Assembly: GCA_025890175.1 (NCBI GenBank)
Contig: JANPYM010000013.1
Location: forward strand, 318,013 to 382,012
Direction: 5' to 3'
DNA from: Ciborinia camelliae
Lineage: Eukaryota > Ascomycota > Leotiomycetes > Helotiales > Sclerotiniaceae
Length of the DNA: 64,000 nt
The translations under genes and the position numbers were made by a program. Positions 47,401-60,032 of the stretch are shown here, one piece after another; position 1 is the stretch's first letter; the number at the start of each line of letters is the position of its first letter. The notes under the pieces are model-generated. The model was given only the letters and a program-made list of their open reading frames with translations. It searched no databases and had not been told where the DNA came from.

Positions 47401-50400
47401 TTGACAACAAGACCAATGGCAATCAAGAAATCATCCAAAAAGTCGCGCATCGCCCGAGACCTCAACGGTAAAAGTTCCTGCTAAGAAAACATCCCGTCAT
47501 TTCTTCAGCGCCCATTCTGATGTATTATTATTTCATATCCTTATATGATTAAAAAACGATGATATGGTTTGTGCGCTTGCATGGGCAATTTATCACAAGG
47601 ATTGAGGAAGTTGCTGGGCTGTTGATGGAGGGCGCCACTGAAAAAAAAACCTTACTCGAATCCCTCCCCTGTTAGGCGTGTTCACAGTTAGGGGATGAAA
47701 AACAACCGTTACACACTTTCTTTTTCCCAGCCCCTGTTTGACAGCTTGCAATTCCTTGTCGACGTTGATGCTTGCTTGCTTGCTCTCGAATTAGTGCCCA
47801 CATGGGAAAATGTCAATATCAACCTCATGGCAAATATGCATGGACTGATGGAACACACTTGTACCTTACAGCGAACAAAAATCATGTGAATTTCCATCAC
47901 ATTCGAGTTACGATAATGATGAATGGTTGATGTCAGACAATCGGACTCTCCCAAGTACAAGTAACCTACTACCTGGGCCACGGGAAAGGGAAACACTTTC
48001 TGTATCTAGCCGTTCAAATGAAAAGTCGGGTCACCACGAGACCAGACCCGAGTGAATGAGTGAAATTATGAATTTCTGGCAAGTCCCGTCGCGAATAAAC
48101 TCTTAGTTACCTAGTACCTCAATGCATTCATTACTCGACATAATATTTGCAACTCTTGTTATTCTCTTACTTATTAGCGCTTCCGAAGTCCTTCAATCTC
48201 TGATAAAAAGAGACCGAGATGAACAATACGATAAATTATTATGCGGAATATACCCCAATAGCGAATAGTCATGAGGAAAGCTGTATTATGCTTTACTAGT
48301 ACATATTAACTGTAAAACATAAGTTGGAACACGTCTAAACACGAGCTATTTCTGGTGTTTGAAAGTGCTAATAGATTGGTTGAAGATCAAACAGCTCCAT
48401 TTCAGGTTGCGGGATAATCGTTTCGACCTAAACTCCACCGGAGCACAAAAGCAAATAGATTGTGATCAGCGACTGGGTCGAGATATGTCGCCAGACCAAA
48501 AGAGACTTTGGCGACGTTTTGAAAAGTCCCAAACTAAACCGCCCAAACTTAGACATTCCAGGTTCTAAGTTCTAACCTCAACGTTCCGCATAATTCGCGG
48601 CATGAAACCTCACTTACGATTCCGAACGGACAAGTATCTTATTCCAGATGGAAGACATCGTCAATGGCTTTCCTCAATCCTACCCTACCGTATTTTACGT
48701 ACGGTCGCCAGCACTCAGGGCATTTGACTTATTCCAAAGAGATGTATTTCCGATATTGCACCCTAGACCTTCTTGAGAGGGAAGCTGATCCGAATGTAAC
48801 TCTCAAGCATTACGGAAGACTTACGAGAGCCCTTGATGCATGCCCATTGCCTTAATATCTTACCCGCCTCATGTAAATCAACAGTCAAGACTCAAAAGAT
48901 TCTCAATTTCTAATCTTCACTCCATCAATGCTCCAATTAACTAGCACGGTCTTGGAATTACGACTCCACCATTTCCCTATCTACAGTGATAATCAATCTA
49001 CTTACAGGCAACGAACGGGGCTCAATAATTTTGAGTCCTCCCTGAATTTCCACCCCCACATCAAATACATATTCCCACATGCCCAAAAGTTCTAGACCTC
49101 ACTTTTTTACGATATGTTTTGTCTACAGCAGCTCAAATTGCTCAATTACATTACAAAGTCACGACTCACAACCTTAAGCGGCAGTTACGCTTGATCCGGT
49201 AAACAGATTATTTATTTATTAATCTAATTCTAATGCTTCATGCATAAGAAATCCACACGGAACATCATAAAAAACGATTAAAACCATCGAATATTGGTTA
49301 TCAATTTATCACACTGATGATGGTTCTCCACATAATAATTCTCATGACCATTCAAAGCAAAGTCCAAACAGATACTTTCTTCTAATAATAATGATGATAA
49401 TAATAATAAGAGAAAAAGAAAAAGAAAAGAATAATAATAATACACTGCCACGTCGAAAGTTGCTCCGAGACATCCGGATAATCCCAACTAATGATCGTAA
49501 TGATCCCAAAACTATGCGAAAGAACAGCTCCTACTGGCTCATTTGACCAAACTCAAAAGGCAGCAATGTAAACTCACATGATCTTACACCTCCCATACGG
49601 CAACGGCCAACTTCCGCGCACCAATGGGACACAAGTACAGCCTTATATCAGGTTCGACATATACCCTCCACAATGAGCAAGTCCCGATCTCAGCACACAT
49701 GCAATGAAACGACTTGGACGAATGAACATCTCGCAATAGCATCTTTGAGGAAAATGGATGATGCCGATATATACGTATTACGATATCAAATATGATCAAA
49801 GGTAACACCATCTTGGCTGCAGCTTATCGTGTTTCTGTACAGTACAGTGCGGTCCAGTCACTGGTACTCGACATGAATATTACGTATCGCCGAATCGCCA
49901 CACACCCATCTCCGTATTCCATCCATCTCGCAGTCGCCCAAGCCTAAAAATATTTACGCCACGTGCTGTGCCTCTTCTCAGCATGAGATATTTTCCCCCC
50001 ATCTCTTCTCAGCTTGAGTCCCCGGCCTTGGGAAATGAATCATGATGAATGGCAATATGGAGCGGTGCGCAGTCAAATCCTACACTGCTTCCCTTTCTCC
50101 TGCAGCATGCATGTGCTGACACGGAAGGATTCGTGACCCGCAGGACCGAGCAAGCCACAATTTAACATTTGATAGAAACTTTACTCCCTCTGGAAATTCA
50201 AATCATTAGAAAATAATATACCTCTATACGAAAGTACGGACGTAGCATCGTTCGCTTTCCGGTGCATGACTGTTTGGGGAACAATACCGGTAGCTTAGTC
50301 CGAGGGAAAAGAAATCAAATCTCAACCAACTCTATACGATTCCTTTAGCTGCGTTGGGAAGCTGCTAAGGCCGCGAGTTCTTATGCAGTGGTCCTCTCTT

Positions 50401-52070
50401 CCTGCATCAAATCTCTCCCAGACTTCCGAATTGTTGGTAATCAAAACAATCGCATCATCAAACGCGGAAAAGGACCTACAAATCATTCGTATCGCATTTC
50501 ATCTCCCCTTCGCATCCTACACCGTATAGGGTTAAGAAAGAATCTTTGGCTCGTAAACGGTTCCAATAATCACTACTCAAATCAATACTTCGTACATAGA
50601 ATCCGTAGCCGTATTAAATTGTAATGGGGGGGGAATGATCGGTGAAGCATTTGCGCGCTGCACACTGATGAAAGAAGAATACAGAATATGCAAGAGCAAA
50701 AATGCAGTGTTCGCCCATAGCCCATGCACGCGTGAGATAAAAGGGAAATTCCCAAAATAACACCTTGGGCAACATGGAAAGCTGGGAAGAGCCCAGGAAA
50801 GATCAGATGGAGTTGCGCACACGGATCACGGATGATGATGAAATGCATGGACATGAAATGCACTTGACCTGTCGTGATCGGTCACCTTACAGCTCAATTG
50901 CTGGTACAGTCACAGTACAGATATGTTGTGAAGTTACAGCACATGTTATTTATCGAGGCGCCATGCAAGAAGCCGTTTGGTGGGATGGCCAAATCGGCGA
51001 CTGGGTGCTGGGTTGGTTTGCTGCGCTGCCGAATCAATGGGTTCTGGCTATGGATGGATGCTCTTTCCATGGGGGGTTTTGGCCTGGGAACCTGGACATT
51101 CGCGAGTTTCTGGGGATGGGTGCGAGGGAGGGGGTACTGTCACATCAACAGTTCTTCAAGGGCTTTCCCTTCTTCTGGGTCTACAAGATCCATTATGTGA
51201 CACGGTGATGGCTTCGAGACAGGCATGGCATGGGGAACAACTTGGTTTTGGGAATTCTCGGGAATCGTCGTGAACACGTGATGGGATATACTTGGGTGAT
51301 TTTTGACATGTAGGTGAAGAAGTATCGTGAAGTTCTTGAGTTGTGAAGATGGTTGGTTTTCTATCGCATGTTCTGTCATGAATACAAAATTCCAGAGATG
51401 TCAACTACCATAGTATACATCATTTCTTCAATTGCACCGTGGCAGGGTTTTCAATAGTCCGGACTGCAATCCAATAATAAAAGACTTCTTGATTCTTAAA
51501 TCCAATCAAAGCATTTATATCTTTTAAAACAATCAATTACTTTCGAACATTAAATAGTATTCACACATTGAAAGCTTACATCTGTCCGGACTATTGGATA
51601 CTCTGACTGCACGTGTGGAATTGATCTTGAAATGCTGCTTCTCAATCGCGCAACGAAACTAATTATCACGACATCTGCCAAAACAGGAAGTTCTGTCACA
51701 CCATCGCCTTCGTCCAAAGATATTCCGGGAAGCGATGTTCGATGCGTCCTTGAAATTCATCAATTGATGTAGTATTCGGTCTCTCTTGTGGTTGTTTCGA
51801 TGGGTGAATTTCTGATATCTTGATGTATGGTTGGCTCCTTTCTCAAGTGAGGGGAAGCTAGGTATATTTGGCCGTGAGATTCTATGGATATGGGCTGCGA
51901 ATTCTTCAGCTTCGAAGTAGATTATCTAGAGAATTGTATCGTTTTGTTGAATTATCTTCTCATTGCAAAGTCTCTTCGTCGATTTTGGTTTGAACTTTTA
52001 AAATCCAAGTGAATGATTTGTTGAAGCTTGGAGCAATACCTAAGCACTTGCGAATAACTCTCTTATCAAA
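44441..52070. other. 7.6-kb region without a supportable gene
   Basis: Contains TATG repeats (about 44496-44528), GGAGAT repeats (about 45107-45152), an AATAAT/GATAATAAT stretch (about 49385-49440) and nothing else I can name. Open frames such as 45640-46074 minus and 50765-51208 plus lack recognisable domains and overlap other frames of similar length. The last part must hold the promoter of the transporter gene. I cannot exclude non-coding RNAs or multi-exon genes with very short exons. Confidence 0.5.
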
Positions 52071-53781
52071 ATGGCAACCCCCGTTGATGACGAGAAACAT
52101 GTGAGGTCTTCTCCAGCACGGTCGACGAATGAAGCTGTAAATAATGCATCCCCAGTTGCTTCAACGCACCTAGATGATAGCTATGCCTTGTTCGAAAATG
52201 CTAGAGACATTGAAGTTGATCCTCAAGAAGCAAAAAGAGTTCTTCGAAAGATTGATATCCGACTCATGCCCATTCTCTTCGTTACATATATGCTGCAATA
52301 TCTGGACAAGAATTCTATCAACTTCTCAAGTGTGTATGGATTGCAGAAAGGAACGCATCTCAAAGGTCAGCAGTATTCTTGGCTAAGGTAGGATCACCTC
52401 AACTGCATTGTTCCTCCATCGCATACTTCTCAGATCATACTAAATGTGCAAATAGCTCGATCTTCTACTTTGGATACCTATTCTCTCAATTCCCATCAGG
52501 TTACTTTCTCCAACGTCTTCCTATCGGGAAATTTCTCTCCTTAACTACCATCGCATGGGGAGTGATTCTCATCACAACCCCGGCATGCGTCTCATTCGGC
52601 GGGATAGCAACCAACCGATTCCTCCTCGGAGCCGTGGAAGCCACCGTAAACCCCGGCTTTGTCCTCTTAATATCCATGTGGTACACCACCACCGAACAAC
52701 CTCTCCGCCTCGAAACCTACTATTGCACCAATGGTATCGCAACCATGTTTGGTGGCCTCATCGGCTACGCCGTCGGTCACATTACCACCGGTCTACCAAA
52801 ATGGATGTACGTCTTCCTCATATTCGGAGCCCTCTCCATCTTCTGGGGTCTCATCTCTCTCATCCTCCTCCCGGATCTCCCCTCCACCGCCAAATTCCTC
52901 ACTCCCCACGAACGACTCATCGCCATCACTCGCGTAGCGTCCAATCGTCAGGGCGTTAAGAATCATCATTTCCAACCCTATCAAGCATGGCAAACCCTCA
53001 AAGATCCCAAAACTGGCATCTTGTTCGTCATGGCTGTCGCTGCTCAGGTTCCAAACTCGGCTCTAACATCCTTCACATCCATCATCGTCGGAACATTCGG
53101 TTTCGATACCCTCGGGACCCAATACTTGCAAATCCCCGGCGGAGCAGTACAATTCCTTGCTCTGATTGCTGGTGGTTACATATGTACCAAGTTCCCTCGG
53201 AACTCTAGATGCATAACTATGATGGTCGCAAACACTATTTGTATTCTCGGTGCAGGACTGCTGGTCGGTCTGCCCAGAAATAATAAATGGGGTCGATTAG
53301 TCGCGTTGTGGTTGTGCTATTTTCAGGGATTGGGATTTAGTATGAGTCTCACGATGGTGAGTAGTAATATTGCGGGATATACGAAGAAACAGTTGACGGC
53401 GGCGGTGCTCTTTACGGGGTATTGTATTGGCAATATTATTGGGCCGCAGACTTTTATTACTGGTGAAGCTCGTGGGTTTTCCGTTTCTTTTCCCAAGTCA
53501 TTCTCTCTTTCTCTCCTTCCGTCATATTTATTAGATGCCTGAAACTAATACTCACAAAAGCCGGATACCATTCGGCATACATAGCAATGCTGGTGGGATA
53601 CTCGGTCAAACTGGTAATGGTCGTAGTGTTATACATCTACATGTATATGAGTAACAAGAAGAGAGATGCAGAGCAAGAGGCAATAGGAGAAGCGAGTGGG
53701 GAGGAAGAGAGGGAGGCGGTGGAGAAGGGGATGAAGGATATGACGGAGATTGATAATAGGGGGTTTAGATATATTTTGTAA
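52071..53781 (+). CDS. MFS transporter, anion:cation symporter (allantoate permease-like), 514 aa
   Basis: Exons 52071-52387, 52456-53462 and 53561-53781 join in frame (introns 68 and 98 bp; the second donor is GTGAAG). The sequence has the ACS/Dal5 family layout. An acidic cytosolic N-terminus precedes RKIDIRLMPILFVTYMLQYL and DKNSINFSSVYGL in helix 1. GYLFSQFPSGYFLQRLPIGK lies in helices 2-3, RFLLGAVEATVNPGF in helix 4, and a DPKTGILF segment after the central loop, with SSNIAGYTKKQLTAAVLFTG in helix 10. Twelve membrane helices can be counted. Such proteins import organic anions such as allantoate, nicotinate or related carboxylates with protons at the plasma membrane. The substrate cannot be told from sequence. 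No metabolic cluster genes sit beside it. Confidence 0.9.
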
Positions 53782-54220
53782 TTAAGAGGAGAGTAGATTT
53801 ATATAATGCATTTTTGTATGTATGGACGAGTTAGCTTGAGGCCTATAAGTTTTTGATGGGGGTATTGAAGGTTTTGTGTAAGTTCACTACCAACGTACAT
53901 ATCATATATGTAAGGTATGGATGGTATATATTCCAAACTCTCTCATTCCCAATCTTCATGTTCGTTTCAGATATCACTCAAAGCGTCCATTATGAGATGC
54001 TAAGTTGATGTGAAAGTTCACGCCATGAACTTACTTGTATTGTTCAGAATCAAATGTACATTGCGGAATTCAATAACAAAACTGCCAAAGATGACCAGTT
54101 GATGGCGCAACCATGAGCAAATAATTTGGCCATGCTATCCCCATGAATCTACGCGGTAATCTCTTTACTTTCGTTTCATGGAAAATTGGAGCTAGTGGCT
54201 TGATGATCGGTTACTCTGAC
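53782..54220. other. Convergent intergenic region
   Basis: About 440 bp between the 3' ends of the transporter and the first membrane-protein paralog. No feature is seen. Confidence 0.5.
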
Positions 54221-55679
54221 TCAAGCGATACTTGTTCTTCGTTGTTGTTTCTGAAGTTGAGTGAGTACAGGCACCGCTTCACTCTGAGTTTGGGGAAAGC
54301 TTGGGACGCCCTGTCCTTGCGTCATGGACGCTGCATTTATGTTATCCGTGCTTCTGTTTGCAGCTATATTCCCTTGTTGTCTCAATGAAGATGATGAGCT
54401 AGAGGGGACTGTAGGAGCTGTAGACTGTCTTGATGACCCGTTTGAGGGTGGTAGAGGCGGGAGATGCATATGATCACCAGTCAAATGCTCAGAACCTCCA
54501 GAACGGGATATGATTTGTCGATTTGAATTTGTAGAACCTCTGTCATCCTGCTCTTCGTTATCTGTCATCGATCTGAATTGAACTCTATTACCAACAAAGA
54601 TGGGTTCGATTTCCCATGCGGCCAGTTGATTGCGACCAGAGCCACTAGCTGTCCATTTTTTCAGATACCCATGGACAATATCAGATTCGGAAAAGTTTTC
54701 GTCATCGTTGAAGAATTGCGAGGCGATATACCCTGAGCCATATACCGCCAGCCCAATAACGTACAACAAGAAGATAATTCCAGTGTTATTAGGCTTTGCA
54801 TCAGGGTCAAGGTTAAGCAACGAGAGGTGTCCTAAATAGATACCCAAGGCAATGAACAGTAGTCCAAGAGAAGACGAAATCAGTACCCGGGGAGTAGAGA
54901 TAATGATTACCGATGTTATACTGGGTGTAAAGCAGCTTCGCTCTATGTCTGATCCAAAGTCTTGAATTCTAGATGGTTTAACATAGTTATGTGGGTTACA
55001 AGATTTACCCGGTCCTCTAATCCATTGACGGATATCTTGTGGCGTGAGCAAGCGACCGAGTATACGCTGTTGAAGATTGGAGTAAAGCACTGCTATAAGA
55101 GCAAACGTCAAACTCAGGAAGAAAAGTGCTCTTGCCGTCCAGTGAGTGTGATTTATATTGTCTAACAACAATCCAGCGATGGCTATCTGAGAAGCAATAG
55201 CAGCCTATCTAATATTAGCGTTTTTCAGTATATCTTCCGTCGAGATAAAAATGACTCACAGCTGCAACCACTGTACATTCACCATGAGCTGATTTCTTGA
55301 ACTCGATGGCTCTGTCGTCGTTGAACTCATTCCATTCCTCGTGCTGACTACCTCCTCTATCGCCTACTTCGTTCCTCTCCTCTACCGACCCAGACCCTTC
55401 TTCCTTTAGTTCACCAAGAACTCTCGCTTGTTTACACCAAGTAGTGCAGCCACCGAAAAGGACCAACACTATGGCGGAGGGATGACCCCAGCCCCGCATC
55501 CTGATACATCTTGCAATGTAGCGTATGAATAAAATTGAGCAAGCCAAGACCAAAATTATTGCTATAAGGATTAGAAACAGTTTCTTAAAGAATAATGACA
55601 TCGAATATGGAAATTTTAGAGAATAAATTTGATCGCAAAGATGCAGCGATAAGTCTAGAGATGGAGAGAGATGCACCAA
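54221..55679 (-). CDS. Polytopic membrane protein, paralog 1 (467 aa), function unknown
   Basis: Exons 55679-55260 and 55204-54221 join in phase 0 over a 55-bp intron (GTGAGT...ATAG). Exon 1 has a strong membrane helix (FLILIAIILVLACSILFIRY, about residues 35-54) and ends HGECTVVAA. Exon 2 continues with AAIASQIAIAGL, then FFLSLTFALIAVLYSNLQQR, ILGRLLTPQDIRQWIRGP, and two further hydrophobic segments (about residues 225-250 and 265-290). The last ~130 residues are Ser/Gln-rich and probably cytosolic. It shares the LQQRILGRLL/QDIR-WIRGP block, intron position and helix layout with the gene at 56.4 kb on the same strand. No known domain is recognised. A start at the internal MSLFFKKLF (residue 27) is possible. 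Confidence 0.75.
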
Positions 55680-56401
55680 GAGTCAAAGTTTCTATGGTTT
55701 TCGTGATTGAAGAGCAGGGCATCTAATGGTTTTAATTCCAATTCAGGGAGAAAGGCCTCTATATGTAGCCATGGTGCGCTTCTTCTTCAGTATTTTTTTT
55801 GAAAGCATGTTTGCGTCGAGATATAGAATTTCCTGCCTGCTCTTTATCCTTGTTGAAATTGGCTATCTGGTTAAAGGACAATTTTCCATTGTTTGACTTT
55901 GATTTTCTAATGCATTAAATGCAGTTTCTTTCCAACAATTCAACTACCAGGCAGGGCATAAGACAAAAGATGAAGGGATGAATCTATTTTCTTTTACTGA
56001 AGTGCAAACTTAAGACATCTAGAACTCAAACTTGGATGTCAATTAACTCATTATTCTTTGAGGTAATGTATTTTACTTACCAACTAGTTTGCCTTGGTTT
56101 GGGATGCTGATTTCTGATGTTTGAACCTAATGTTTGCATTATACTAGAGTCATGTATTCAAATCAGGGAAGCACACTGCGAGAGGTTTATCTGTTTTTTG
56201 CCACATGTCTGCTGGTCAAGAAAGTTGCCTCACTTCATAATATGTATAGCCGCAAAATCCCCTCTCTTCCTACCCAATATATTTTGTTATTTTCACCGTG
56301 GCCGTATTCTCAGCAATTTTGCATTTGGGTCAATAATCTTCTTCAATATTGTCTCCAGCCTTCATGAAACCTCCGACTCCTGATTCTCGCCAACAAGGGC
56401 T
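55680..56401. other. Intergenic region between the membrane-protein paralogs
   Basis: About 720 bp with no supported feature. The plus-strand frames at 56117-56383 have no recognisable content. Confidence 0.5.
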
Positions 56402-57613
56402 TCAAACGCTGTTGGTCTCCCGAAGCTCCGCAGGTACGGTGGTGACAATATCCTCATTTTCTGTAGCAGTAATAGGTTCCAGAACTCCGTCGCGAAGCCG
56501 CCAGTGAGTGTCAACATTCCACCGAGCCAGTGCATCAGGGTGACTCGCTAGATATTCATTTAAATATCCATCGACAATCTCAGTATCTGAACGATTGTCA
56601 TCATTGCCAATCCACCCCAATATGGCATACATGCCACCAGAAAGATACAAGCCAACGATATACATGATGAAGACATTTTTAGCGTCGGTGGATCGTTCTG
56701 TCGAATCTAGTTCGTGAGTCCAAAACTGACCTAGGTAAATCCCTAGGGCAACAAGAAGTAGATAAAGGGAGCCTGAGAGCAGCATCTGGGGAGCGGAAAG
56801 TGTGATGACGGAAAATGGATTAGGGACAAAACACTGTCTTCGGAATTGTTTCTTAAAATCACGAACATCCGAGAATCCAGGAACATAGTCGTCAGGCTCG
56901 CAGCACTTAGTCTCATTTTCAAATTCATCCACAAATACTCTTAAATCTTGGGGTCCTCGTATCCACTTTCGAACATCTTGTGCGTTCAGTAATCGGCCCA
57001 AGATCCTTTGCTGAGATACAGCATAGTAGACAGAGACCAGAGAAAAGGTCAGACTCATGACAAAGCAAGACTTTGCTACCCAATGAGTTTGATTCAACGA
57101 GTCCAGGGATAATCCTGTGATGGCTATTTGTGCAACAATTGCAGCCTTTATCTTTGGTTATTACACTGTATAGGGGATTTGATGACAGAATAGGCTTACT
57201 GCTACGGCAATCATGGTACATTCATCGTATGCCATTCTCTTGAACGCCAAAGCATCTTCATCTTGTAGATTTCCAATTATCTGCGTTTGTAGAAACCATA
57301 CTTTGCGACTTCCATAACAAAAGAGTGAAATAGCCTGGCTCCCATACCATCTGAACTGCTGAGAAGACAGGAAAAAGCCGATTCTCATGCTGAATAAAGC
57401 GGTAGCGTATTCTTGAAATAACCTAGAGAAGTATCGCTGGTAACGAAGATCGTAATTTATGTGATCTCTCGATATCAACGTAAGTGATTTGCAAGTCGAA
57501 TGTAAATCTGACAAAAATGTCAAGACCGCCATGTAGATATATAGTATGCGGGGTTGAACCCGTGTAATGTTACACAGCATAAAAAAGTGGCTGTGTGCAT
57601 ATATGGGATGCAT
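56402..57613 (-). CDS. Polytopic membrane protein, paralog 2 (385 aa), function unknown
   Basis: Exons 57613-57200 and 57145-56402 join in phase 0 across a 54-bp intron (GTAAGC...AAAG), at the same place as in paralog 1 (IAVA|AAIVAQ against VVAA|AAIASQ). Exon 2 matches paralog 1 through HWVAKSCFVMSLTFSLVSVY, SQQRILGRLLNAQDVRKWIR, FSVITLSAPQMLLSG and GIYLGQF, with four hydrophobic segments. ESDIVHGYL in paralog 1 corresponds to DTEIVDGYL here. It lacks the long Ser/Gln-rich tail. The exon 1 sequences have diverged strongly and the true start is uncertain (a downstream methionine is possible). This is evidently a tandem duplication of a family unknown to me. Confidence 0.75.
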
Positions 57614-58471
57614 CGAAAGGTTATGATGATTGTATATGAGAAAGAGCCTCGATTTGAGTCACACTTCTACTAGTTCTGAGACGAATAAATGTCAGATTAA
57701 AAGCAGTCAAGGAGCTATACACCCCACAAGAAGGTAATGATACACAAGAGAGAGGTTCAGGGTACAGATCCTCCTCTTTACGTAAAACCTTAAGTTTAAT
57801 ATATATTAATCTCGCGTTGTTGTTAATAGGTCTATTCTCACTTTTTCACAACGGAGAGGATCATTATGTTTATGTTACTACTAGCCCCTGAACCTCTCGC
57901 TTCGCCTATACTATAGCTTCAAACTTCAACAATCTCAGGCATCACTCTTCTTTAGCCTTGCTATTATAGAATTGATTGTAGATATCAAATATGGTAGTAG
58001 TTTTATGCATATTATGCTGATTTTATTCTTGATATTATGCCACCAGAATAAATGTATATAAAAATACGGTTGCAACCGTACTGCACGATATTTGCACTAG
58101 CGAGATTTCGCGCCTTGCGAGAATTTATAAAGTGCGCTGCGGCTACAGCCTTGACTGAAATTAATGATTTAGTACGGCACTGCTGCTTGAATGATGACAA
58201 ATCCAACATGAAGAAATACGGCTTCTGCTGATCAATCGTTGAGTACGGTATTGGCGTCTCCAATACGATAGCAAAACCGTATCTAAATTCATGGATCCAT
58301 GGCTACTTAAAGCCCTGGATCTTCATCCTCCAAATAATTTCCACATATCTACTTCTCCCACAAAACCAACTCGAATCAAATTATCAACCACGAACAAAAC
58401 TTCCTTGATATTTCTTTCGCATTCTCTGCGCAATAAGGTCTACTTCAGATTCCAAATTCACACACGAGACC
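57614..58471. other. Intergenic region with a small inverted-repeat element
   Basis: GAGAGGTTCAGGG (57750-57762) is the exact reverse complement of CCCTGAACCTCTC (57886-57898), bounding 149 bp. The rest is AT-rich with no supported gene. The 3' part is the upstream region of IBR-like gene B. Confidence 0.5.
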
Positions 58472-60032
58472 ATGAGCGACTTTTACTACACCAACGACTC
58501 GCTGAACTCTTCATCCGCAAAGAATATGGGAGACAAATCCGAATACCAACTTGCACCCCCAACACCACTTCACAATCTACCAGATATAGGCGCAACAGTA
58601 TTTACCATCAGATTGAAGCGCCCTAGAAACGATTCTCAGGAACCAGCTGGCAGGACTATCGGCTCCCAGTCTGGCGCACCATGTATGGAAGTGAAGAATC
58701 CACGAAAGATGAGCGAGAACTCGATCGACTCTTCAAAAGATTCTTGCGTTGATGATGAATTTAAAGATTCTGGTGCTGATTATGAAGATGTAAGTCATTC
58801 ATTGGTACTGAAATACTATAATAGTAGTATTTGTGCTAACAGCCTTGAAGCTTTCACAGAGTGCCCTCAACGACGATTTCATAAATCAGGCCAGCGATGA
58901 GGAAGAATCGGATTACGATATGGAGGAGAACAATAATAGAGACTATGGCATGGCTGAAGTCTTTGAGCTTATGAGGATAACAGCCGAGCGCGAAGAGACT
59001 CGAGGAGATACCTTTCTCGACTGTTGTAAATGCGGGAATACCTTCGATTACTCGCATTTATCTTTGTGGCTACCTGGATATCAACACACACTCCCAAAAT
59101 CTCTTCAGATGACGAATGAATATACGCATCCTCAGATTGTTAGATGTCCAGGATGCGATGCTGAGAACTGCATGGGCTGCGAGAAATCCCCCCATGATGA
59201 GTGCTGTTCGTTCGCTCATGCTCGCACTGTGTGGCATGCCCTGTGTGCTGTCGACGATGCAATTGTCCAGTACCGCAAGCAGTCCTCATGCACAAAGAAT
59301 ACAAAGAGTCTTGATACAGCGGTTGTGAAAGCATTGAACACTCTGCTTGAGCATATACCGAAAGATTCCACAGCATCGTTCGGATATCGCGATCTTCTCC
59401 GAAAAAGCATGTTGCTAGACCAGGTGGCAGTCACGATCGGAAACATGACTGCGGAAAATAAGTTCGATACTATCTGTTTACAGAGCTGGGCATTCATAAA
59501 TATGCTTTCTCAGCGTAGCGACTTATACGAGTTGTTGTTCGAGGAGCGACTTGAGTTCTTGCGAAACATGTCTCCCGGCATTAGAGTCTTGGGATTCCCC
59601 ATCGCCTTCTTTCCTATTGAGCGAACATACGACGCTGATAGATATGCCCCTCGCACCTACCGCATCTGGTCTCTAATACAAGAGAGCAGCCAGTGTGCAC
59701 GTGAATTCCTGTCTACAACTGCTCCACTCAACGATGCATGGCCCGCAGTAATAATGGCACGAAATATCATCAATGTCCATGATGATTTGAGGAGACAACA
59801 ATGGCCGCCATCGGAACTCGTCACATTCGCACACGGTCAGGAATTATCATCTTTTGCTGCACGCCTGGAGGAGATGCATAGGGTTGAAGGAACAGAGTAC
59901 GGAGCTGTGCACGGGAACATCAGAGTGGCACGAACGTCTTGGTCTACAGGAAAGCGAGGTCAGGATCAAGTCAGAGATCAGGATAACGACAAGGAGGACA
60001 TGAGGGGAAAGCGAAGGAAAACTACTTCGTAG
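58472..60032 (+). CDS. IBR-like zinc-finger protein, copy B (496 aa)
   Basis: Exons 58472-58789 and 58860-60032 join in phase 0 across a 70-bp intron (GTAAGT, branch CTAAC, ...CACAG). Zinc ligands are C161-x2-C164, then after 38 residues C202-x2-C205-x4-C210-x2-C213-x4-H218-x3-C222, identical spacing to copy A at 27.6 kb. The helical region aligns (DLLRKSMLLDQVAVTIGNMT, LYELLFEERLEF, IWSLIQESSQCAREFL), and the tail ends in a basic KRGQDQ...GKRRKTTS stretch. The N-terminal 106 residues are Ser/Asp-rich and do not resemble copy A. There is no RING or UBC domain, so ubiquitin-ligase activity cannot be claimed. An IBR-like structural finger in a nuclear protein is the safest description. Confidence 0.8.

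Noticed and set aside
50765..51208. 147-codon ORF with two overlapping frames
   Set aside because: Three overlapping frames of similar length, no recognisable motif and unusual Trp/Gly-rich composition.
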